A model generated the notes under the pieces. That model saw only the letters and a program-made list of their open reading frames with translations. It searched no databases and was not told the DNA's origin. From Nocardiopsis flavescens (lineage in GTDB: Bacteria > Actinomycetota > Actinomycetes > Streptosporangiales > Streptosporangiaceae), in NCBI RefSeq assembly GCF_900141985.1, contig NZ_FQZK01000001.1:186001-250000 (forward strand): a DNA stretch of 64,000 nucleotides, in the 5' to 3' direction. Of this stretch, positions 59,066-64,000 are shown one piece after another. Numbering within the stretch: position 1 is the first letter of the stretch; every line of letters begins with the position of its first letter. The position numbers were made by a program, and so were the translations under genes.

Positions 59066-59096
59066 ACCTAACTTTTTACCACGTACGTGCCGAACT
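59055..59096. promoter_or_regulatory. Metalloregulator operator pair
   Basis: AGTTCGGCAC (plus, 59056-59065) and GTGCCGAACT (59087-59096) are perfect inverted copies. The first is also half of an AGTT-x-GG-N4-CC-x-AACT dyad (59056-59073). On the minus strand TAAAAA (59078-59073) could be the -10. The pattern resembles DtxR/MntR-family sites and covers the GTG start. Confidence 0.65.
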
Positions 59097-59242
59097 ATGC
59101 GTGCCGGGAGTCGCCTCCCCACCGCCGCCGCCCCGCGCCCGGCCAGGGTCCGGGACGGGGCCGCGTCTCACTACAATCGTGGCCTGGCCGCCCCCCGCGC
59201 GTGCCGCCGCCCACAGCGGTCCGCACCTTGAGAAGGAGCCCC

Positions 59243-60913
59243 ATGGGGTCCGAAACCGAATCCGAGCGCCTGCTGCGCGAGCGCTACCGCCTCACCTCGG
59301 AGCTCGGGCGCGGCGGCATGGGGCGGGTCTGGAAGGCCCACGACGAGAACCTCAACCGCGCCGTCGCCATCAAGGAGATCCTGTTCGGCCCCGGCCTGGA
59401 CGAGGAGGGGCGGGTCCGCGCCGCCGCCCGGGCCCGGCGCGAGGCCCAGGCCGCCGCGATGGGCGCGCACCCCAACATCGTCACCGTCCACGACATCTTC
59501 GAGGAGGACGGCCGCCCCTGGATCGTCATGGAGTTCCTCACCGGGTGCTCCCTGTTCGACCTGGTCCGCACCCGGGGCGTGCGCCCGCCAGGGGAGGTCG
59601 CCCGCTGGGGCCTGGCCCTGGTCGACGCCCTGGACACCGCCCACCGCCAGGGCATCACCCACCGCGACGTCAAGCCCGAGAACGTCATGGTCACCGACGG
59701 CGGGCGGGTGGTGCTCACCGACTTCGGCATCGCCACCATCGCCGACACCTCCGCGGTCACCCAGACCGCCGCCATCATGGGCTCCCCCGCCTACCTGGCC
59801 CCCGAGCGGCTCTCCAACGGCCCGGCCACCCCCGCGGGCGACCTGTGGTCGCTGGGCGCGACCCTCTACCACGCGGCCACCGGGATCTCCCCCTTCCGCC
59901 GGGAGGGGGTCCCGGCCACCCTCAACGCCATCCTCAACCAGGAGCCGGCGGACCGGCTGGCCCCGGGGCCGCTGCGCGACGCGGTCCACGGGCTGCTGGC
60001 CAAGGACCCCGCGCGGCGCCTGGACGCCGGGCGCGGCCGGGCCCTGCTGGCGCGGGCCGCGGACCCCGCGGCGCCCGGTGCCCGGACCGCGGCGGCGCTC
60101 CCCCCGGGTCCGGCCACAGCCGCGCCCCCGGGCGGCACCGGGCCCGCCGGCACCGGCGCCACCCGGCGGGCGGTACCGACCGGCGCGTCGTTCCCGCCGC
60201 GCCCCGCCCCGGAGGGGCGGGAGGGACCGGGCGATCCCGCGCCGCGGCCCGCCCGGCGCGGCGGGCGCCCGTCCTGGCCGGTGGCGGTCCTGGCGCTGGG
60301 CCTGGCCCTGGCGGTGGCCGGGGTGGGGGCCGTGGTCGTGCTGGACCCCTGGGGCGAGGGCGCCGGGGCCCGCCCCTCCGACGCGGGGTCGGCCGCCCCC
60401 GAGGAGCCCGCGACCGGGGAGCCCGCCGAGGACGGCGCGCCGCAGGAGTCGCCCGGGCCGCAGCAGGCGCCCGAGCAGGCCGGCATGGTCTGGACGCAGG
60501 AGCCCGAGGGGTTCGCGATCCTGGTGCCGCAGGGGTGGATCCGGCGCGTCTCGCAGGCCAGCGTCTTCTACGACGCCCCCGACTCGGCCGCCTACCTCCA
60601 GGTCGACCGGACACCGCACCCCACCGACGACGAGTACGGCCACGTCCTGGGACAGGAGGAGGCGACCGCCGTGCGCCTGGAGGGGTACGAGCGGGTGCGG
60701 ATCGAGGACGTCACCGACGCCACCCCCTTCCTGTCGGCCGCGGACTGGGAGTTCACCTGGGGCGCCCCGGGGGAGGACCGCCGGATGCTGGCCCGCAACA
60801 TCGCGGTCTCCCCCGGCGAGTACTACACCGTGGCCTGGGCCTCCCCCGCGGGCCCCTGGGCCGGCCACGAGGACATGCGCAACGCCGCACTGGAGGGCTT
60901 CGCCCCCGCCTGA
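59243..60913 (+). CDS. Receptor-type Ser/Thr protein kinase
   Basis: A 556-residue kinase. Catalytic domain about residues 15-275: Gly loop LGRGGMGRV, VAIKE lysine, catalytic HRDVKPENV, DFGIA, SPAYLAPE, GDLWSLGATLYHAATG. A Pro/Ala-rich linker follows, one membrane segment (WPVAVLALGLALAVAGVGAVVVL, about 352-374), then an external ~180-residue domain (FAILVPQGWIRRVSQASVFYDAP ... MRNAALEGFAP) without PASTA repeats. Ligand unknown. ATG 59243 has GAAGGAG upstream; TACAAT at 59172-59177 is a possible -10. A hairpin with a T-rich tail follows. Confidence 0.95.
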   Translation: MGSETESERLLRERYRLTSELGRGGMGRVWKAHDENLNRAVAIKEILFGPGLDEEGRVRAAARARREAQAAAMGAHPNIVTVHDIFEEDGRPWIVMEFLTGCSLFDLVRTRGVRPPGEVARWGLALVDALDTAHRQGITHRDVKPENVMVTDGGRVVLTDFGIATIADTSAVTQTAAIMGSPAYLAPERLSNGPATPAGDLWSLGATLYHAATGISPFRREGVPATLNAILNQEPADRLAPGPLRDAVHGLLAKDPARRLDAGRGRALLARAADPAAPGARTAAALPPGPATAAPPGGTGPAGTGATRRAVPTGASFPPRPAPEGREGPGDPAPRPARRGGRPSWPVAVLALGLALAVAGVGAVVVLDPWGEGAGARPSDAGSAAPEEPATGEPAEDGAPQESPGPQQAPEQAGMVWTQEPEGFAILVPQGWIRRVSQASVFYDAPDSAAYLQVDRTPHPTDDEYGHVLGQEEATAVRLEGYERVRIEDVTDATPFLSAADWEFTWGAPGEDRRMLARNIAVSPGEYYTVAWASPAGPWAGHEDMRNAALEGFAPA

Positions 60914-60928
60914 GCGGCCCGTGTCCGA

Positions 60929-60972
60929 CCGCCCCGGGCGACCGCACCCGGGGCGGCCTTCATTCCTCTTGT
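60929..60972 (+). terminator. Intrinsic terminator after kinase
   Basis: CCGCCCCGGG (60929-60938), 8-nt loop, CCCGGGGCGG (60947-60956), followed by CCTTCATTCCTCTT, one of the few terminators here with a T-rich tail. It ends at the edge of the MarR operator. Confidence 0.85.
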
Positions 60973-61007
60973 TGCAGTCATGACTGCAACAAGGGTAACG
61001 TGGGGGC
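60968..61007 (+). promoter_or_regulatory. MarR operator and leaderless promoter
   Basis: A 26-bp perfect palindrome (60968-60993; half-site CTTGTTGCAGTCA). TTGCAG inside it (60972-60977) with an 18-bp spacer and TAACGT (60996-61001) forms the promoter; six bases later is ATG 61008. No ribosome site, so the mRNA is probably leaderless. Confidence 0.85.
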
Positions 61008-61487
61008 ATGAGCACACCCACCGACGACGAAGCGGCCTTCGTGGACCGGGTCGCGGAGTTCTTCGCCCGCGAGGGCCTGCCGCTGATCTCCGGACGGGTG
61101 GTCGGCTGGCTGCTGATCTGCGACCCGCCCGAGCAGAGCCCCGCCCAGATCGCCGAGGCCCTCCAGGTCAGCCGCAGCTCCCTGAGCACCGCCGCCCGCC
61201 TGCTCACCCCCAGCGGCCTGGTCGAGACCGTGCGCCGCCCCGGCGACCGCAACGCCTACCTGCGCATCTCCGCCGACGGGTGGAGCCGCATGCTAGAGCG
61301 CCGCTACGCCCACGCCGCGGGGTTCCGCGAGGTCACCGAACTGGGACTGCGCGTCCTGGGCGAGGCCTCCGACCAGCGCCGCGAGCGCCTGGCCAACGTC
61401 AACGACCTCTACCGCTTCCTGGAAGCGGAGCTGCCCGCCCTCTTCCAGCGCTGGCAGCGCACCCGGGGAAAGGACCCCTCACCATGA
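61008..61487 (+). CDS. MarR/GbsR-type regulator
   Basis: A 159-residue winged helix: FVDRVAEFFAREGLPLISGRVVGWLLICDPPEQSPAQIAEALQVSRSSLSTAARLLTPSGLVETVRRPGDRNAYLRIS. The GLPLISGRVVGWLLICDP stretch is the GbsR-like signature. Stop overlaps the hydrolase start by 4 bp. Predicted autorepressor of the two-gene operon through the 26-bp palindrome. Confidence 0.93.
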   Translation: MSTPTDDEAAFVDRVAEFFAREGLPLISGRVVGWLLICDPPEQSPAQIAEALQVSRSSLSTAARLLTPSGLVETVRRPGDRNAYLRISADGWSRMLERRYAHAAGFREVTELGLRVLGEASDQRRERLANVNDLYRFLEAELPALFQRWQRTRGKDPSP

Positions 61488-62335
61488 CCAACGACCCCTT
61501 CACCCGCACCGTCATCACCCGCCCCGAGGGCCCCTTGAGCGTCGCCGTCGCGGGCGACCGGGGCACCCCCGTCGTCCTGCTCAGCGGCGCCGGCCAGGAC
61601 AACGCCCTGCTGAGCTGGCGCCACCTGCTGCCCGCCCTGGCCCGGGACCACCGCGTGTTCGCCCCCGACTGGCCCAAGCAGGGGCGCAGCCGCCCCTGGA
61701 ACGGCACCGCCGACCACGCCGCCCTGCTCGGCGTCATCGACACCGTCCTGGACCACTTCTCCCTGGACCGGGTCCGCCTGGCCGGCCTCTCCCAGGGCGG
61801 CGCCATGACCCTGGCCTACGCCATCGAGCGCCCCGAGCGGGTGGAGCGCCTGGTCGCGATGTGCCCCGCGGGCACGATCTCCTTCCCGCCCGTGGTGCAC
61901 CAGGCGCTGTGGCTCACCGCGCGCAGCCGCTTCCTCAACTCGACCGTGCCGGGGATGATGATGCGCACCCGCGCGGGGGTGGAGAAGTTCGTGCGCGCGG
62001 CCCTGGTCCCCGGGCCGGTGGAGGACTTCGACTCCATCGTCGACGAGGTCTTCGCCGAGGCCCGGGACCACGGGGCCGGCTCCTCCGACTGGCAGAACGC
62101 CTCCATCGGCTTCACCCGCATGAACGTGGACCTGCGCCCGCGCCTGGGCGAGATCTCCTGCCCGGCGCTGTTCATCCAGGGCTCCGCCGACGTCGGCGTC
62201 AAGCCCGCGCACACCGCCGCGGCGGCGGCCGCCGTGCCGGACGCGCGGCTGGAGCTGATCGAGGGCGGCGGGCACTGGATCAGCCGCCACCGCCCCGAGC
62301 GGGTGGAGGCCCTGGTCAGCGGCTTCTTCGCCTGA
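61484..62335 (+). CDS. Alpha/beta hydrolase
   Basis: A 283-residue hydrolase: VVLLSGAGQDNALLSWRHLLPAL (oxyanion region), VFAPDWPKQGRS, nucleophile GLSQGGAM (Ser near residue 102), acid probably in QGSADVGVKP, His in EGGGHWISRHRPERV. Substrate unknown; a ligand shared with the MarR regulator is likely. ATG 61484 overlaps the MarR stop. A hairpin follows at 62339. Confidence 0.93.
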   Translation: MTNDPFTRTVITRPEGPLSVAVAGDRGTPVVLLSGAGQDNALLSWRHLLPALARDHRVFAPDWPKQGRSRPWNGTADHAALLGVIDTVLDHFSLDRVRLAGLSQGGAMTLAYAIERPERVERLVAMCPAGTISFPPVVHQALWLTARSRFLNSTVPGMMMRTRAGVEKFVRAALVPGPVEDFDSIVDEVFAEARDHGAGSSDWQNASIGFTRMNVDLRPRLGEISCPALFIQGSADVGVKPAHTAAAAAAVPDARLELIEGGGHWISRHRPERVEALVSGFFA

Positions 62336-62338
62336 GCC

Positions 62339-62367
62339 CCCGCCGCCCCGGCCCCCGGGGCGGCGGG
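62339..62367. terminator. Hairpin after hydrolase gene
   Basis: CCCGCCGCCCC (62339-62349), GGCCCCC loop, GGGGCGGCGGG (62357-62367), 4 nt past the stop codon. Confidence 0.8.
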
Positions 62368-62381
62368 ACCGCCCGGGCAGT

Positions 62382-62393
62382 GAAAGCGCTTTC
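62382..62393. promoter_or_regulatory. LacI-type operator, distal
   Basis: GAAAGCGCTTTC, perfect 12-bp palindrome with the central CG typical of LacI-family sites, 357 bp before the oxidoreductase gene. Between it and 62700 I see no gene. Confidence 0.82.
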
Positions 62394-62704
62394 CGAATCC
62401 GGTGGGCGACGGGGGGAAGCCGAGAGCGCACCCCCGCCCTCTCGGGGAACGGCCCCGCGCCCGCGTCCCGGGGGCGCCCCCGGCGGATGTCCGCGCAGCT
62501 CGGGGGCGCCGCGGGAAAACCGGGAAAGAAGGGCGGACCGCCCGCGCGCCACCCCCCGAAAAGCCCGCCCTTTCCCGCCGCGCCGCTCCCCCGGGCCGGC
62601 CCGGGGGAAGGCAGGCCCGGCCCCCCGCGACCGCGCCGCCCACCGCCCCCACCACCGGTGCCGCCGTCCGCCCCTGGTGCGTTCCCGTTCTTTGCTCTAA
62701 GGTG

Positions 62705-62716
62705 GAAAGCGCTTTC
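62705..62716. promoter_or_regulatory. LacI-type operator, proximal
   Basis: Identical GAAAGCGCTTTC, 22 bp before ATG 62739 and just downstream of an AT-richer TTCTTTGCTCTAAGG promoter-like stretch. Two identical sites 323 bp apart suggest repression by looping. Confidence 0.85.
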
Positions 62717-62738
62717 ACAAGAGAGGTGGTCACAACCG

Positions 62739-63893
62739 ATGAGCGAGCGCGTACTGGGTATCGCCATGAACGGCGTCACCGGACGCATGGGATACCGCCA
62801 GCACCTGACCAGGTCCATCCTGGCCATCCGCGACGACGGCGGCATCACCCTGCCCGACGGCACCCGGCTCCTGCCCGAACCGGTCCTGGTCGGCCGCTCC
62901 GAGCGCAAACTGCGCGAGATCGCCGACCGGCACGGCCTGACCCGGTGGTCCACCGACCTGGACGCCGTCCTGTCCGACCCCGAGATCTCCGTCTACTTCG
63001 ACGCCCAGATCACCCACGCCCGCGAGGCCGCCGTACGCTCGGCCATCGCCGCGGGCAAGCACGTCTACGTGGAGAAGCCCACGGCCGCCACCCTGGACGC
63101 CGCCCTGGAGCTGGCCAAGCTCGCCGAACGCGCCGGTGTGCGCAACGGCGTCGTCCAGGACAAGCTCTTCCTCCCCGGCCTGCTCAAACTCCGCCGCCTC
63201 GTGGACTCCGGCTTCTTCGGCCGCATCCTGTCCGTGCGCGGGGAGTTCGGCTACTGGGTCTTCGAGGGCGACTGGCAGGACGCCCAGCGCCCCAGCTGGA
63301 ACTACCGCGCCGAGGAGGGCGGCGGCATCGTCCTGGACATGTTCCCCCACTGGCACTACATCCTGGAGCACCTCTTCGGCCCGGTGCGCACCGTCACCGC
63401 CCGCACCGCCACCCACGTCCCCCGGCGCTGGGACGAGGACGGCGCCCCCTACGACGCCACCGCCGACGACGCCGCCTACGGCATCTTCGAACTGGACAAC
63501 GGCGCCGTCGCCCAGATCAACTCCTCCTGGGCCGTGCGCGTGGACCGCGACGAACTCGTGGAGTTCCAGGTCGACGGCACCCACGGCAGCGCCGTCGCGG
63601 GCCTGCGCTCCTGCCGCGTCCAGCACCGCACCGTCACCCCCCGCGCCGCCTGGGACCCCGACGCCGCCGACGCCGTCCCCTACCGCGACCAGTGGGAGAC
63701 CGTCCCCGACAACACCGACTTCCCCAACGGGTTCCGCTCCCAGTGGGAGGACTTCCTGCGCCACGTCGCCACCGGCTCCCCCTTCCCCCACGACCTGCTC
63801 TCGGGCGCCCGCGGACTCCAGATGGCCGAGGCCGGCCTGGAGTCGGCCCGCACCGGCCGCACCGTCGAACTCGGCGAGGTCTCCATCCGATGA
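62739..63893 (+). CDS. Gfo/Idh/MocA-family oxidoreductase
   Basis: A 384-residue NAD(P)-dependent sugar or cyclitol dehydrogenase family protein. Rossmann start LGIAMNGVTGRMGYRQHL (GVTGRMG), the EKP motif in KHVYVEKPTAAT (residues about 108-114) that holds the catalytic Lys, GGGIVLDMFPHWHYILEHLFG with the Asp/His pair. ATG 62739; ribosome site GAGAGG is rather distant. First gene of an operon controlled by a LacI-type repressor encoded elsewhere; coupled by ATGA overlap to the next gene. Confidence 0.95.
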   Translation: MSERVLGIAMNGVTGRMGYRQHLTRSILAIRDDGGITLPDGTRLLPEPVLVGRSERKLREIADRHGLTRWSTDLDAVLSDPEISVYFDAQITHAREAAVRSAIAAGKHVYVEKPTAATLDAALELAKLAERAGVRNGVVQDKLFLPGLLKLRRLVDSGFFGRILSVRGEFGYWVFEGDWQDAQRPSWNYRAEEGGGIVLDMFPHWHYILEHLFGPVRTVTARTATHVPRRWDEDGAPYDATADDAAYGIFELDNGAVAQINSSWAVRVDRDELVEFQVDGTHGSAVAGLRSCRVQHRTVTPRAAWDPDAADAVPYRDQWETVPDNTDFPNGFRSQWEDFLRHVATGSPFPHDLLSGARGLQMAEAGLESARTGRTVELGEVSIR

Positions 63894-64000
63894 ACACCCT
63901 GCTGCTGCCCGAGGGCGACGGCTCCCTCGCCCCCTTCACCCCCTCCGGCGCCCCCGCCGACGCCTCCCCCCTGCCCCCCGCCCGCACCCGCACCGCCTAC
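63890..64000 (+). CDS. Dihydrodipicolinate-synthase-like (DUF993) protein, 5' part
   Basis: Only the first 37 codons are in the window: MNTLLLPEGDGSLAPF, a Pro/Ala-rich stretch, then RTRTAY. From memory the opening LPxxDGxLxPF plus RTAY is how DUF993 (aldolase-fold, DapA-like) proteins of actinomycete sugar operons begin. They usually follow a Gfo/Idh/MocA gene, as here. The identification is tentative because the body lies beyond the edge; the ATGA overlap with the preceding stop makes the gene itself secure. Confidence 0.6.
   Translation, partial: MNTLLLPEGDGSLAPFTPSGAPADASPLPPARTRTAY

Overview
High-GC (roughly 70-75 percent) actinomycete chromosome, most like Nocardiopsis or a relative. 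This placement is an inference from codon bias, GTG/TTG starts, AGGAG-type ribosome sites, many tightly overlapping gene pairs, and actinomycete families (TipA-type MerR, LAL LuxR regulator, DUF418, DUF1062, DUF4253, CGNR, ECF42). I see no rRNA, tRNA, CRISPR array, phage or intact IS. About 70 protein genes were identified, including two cut by the window edges. It reads as an accessory, regulator-rich region: about 20 DNA-binding regulators, most next to a one- or two-gene target and a visible operator.

Layout. 1-2.3 kb: rsgA tail, a GNAT acetyltransferase, a CPBP protease under two identical palindromic operators. 2.3-5.2 kb: an ADP-ribosylglycohydrolase gene inside non-coding repeat modules built from ~38-nt hairpin-like units, bounded by a perfect 33-bp inverted repeat. 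5.2-15.4 kb: DUF6194, HxlR/small peptide/DsbA-type redox locus, membrane proteins, a GntR-TetR double regulator with three ACTAGT operators, TetR/NmrA, HU, hydrolase and VOC genes. 15.4-23.6 kb: beta-propeller hydrolase, DUF1062, IS30-HTH/MarR fusion with a DUF418 protein, TetR/alcohol dehydrogenase, Nudix. 24-29.7 kb: three small regulator-enzyme units (ArsR-VOC, SDR/XRE, PadR-beta-lactamase-like) and an ArsR-SRPBCC fusion with a RibD-like reductase. 29.7-32.6 kb: ECF42 sigma operon (DUF998-YCII-ECF42) divergent from a small beta-barrel-like gene, with two mirror-image ECF-type promoters. 32.6-42.5 kb: RidA/HxlR, CPBP protease, barstar fusion, Fic and partner, OmpA-like lipoprotein, large LAL regulator, DUF1772. 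42.7-47.7 kb: nitrate uptake and reduction operon (narK, molybdopterin reductase, FAD/[2Fe-2S] protein) with a GlnR-like box. 47.9-55.4 kb: GNAT, CsbD, DUF4253, methyltransferase, quinone reductase, TipA-like MerR with a 19-bp-spacer promoter, thioesterase, metallophosphoesterase. 55.5-64 kb: CGNR regulator, Mn/Zn-type ABC importer, Ser/Thr kinase, MarR-hydrolase pair, and the start of a catabolic operon (Gfo/Idh/MocA plus DUF993-like gene) with two LacI-type operators.

Recurring designs. First, several regulator genes appear to be transcribed as leaderless mRNAs: the -10 hexamer ends 6 nt before the start codon and the operator lies over the -35 or in an 18-bp spacer. Second, many genes end in perfect GC-rich hairpins, the longest a 52-bp uninterrupted palindrome. 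The strongest candidates for something undescribed are the repeat-module island at 2.3-5.1 kb, the mirror-image ECF promoters at 30.2 kb, the common leaderless-operator architecture, and the non-canonical Fic/partner pair at 35.8-37.2 kb.
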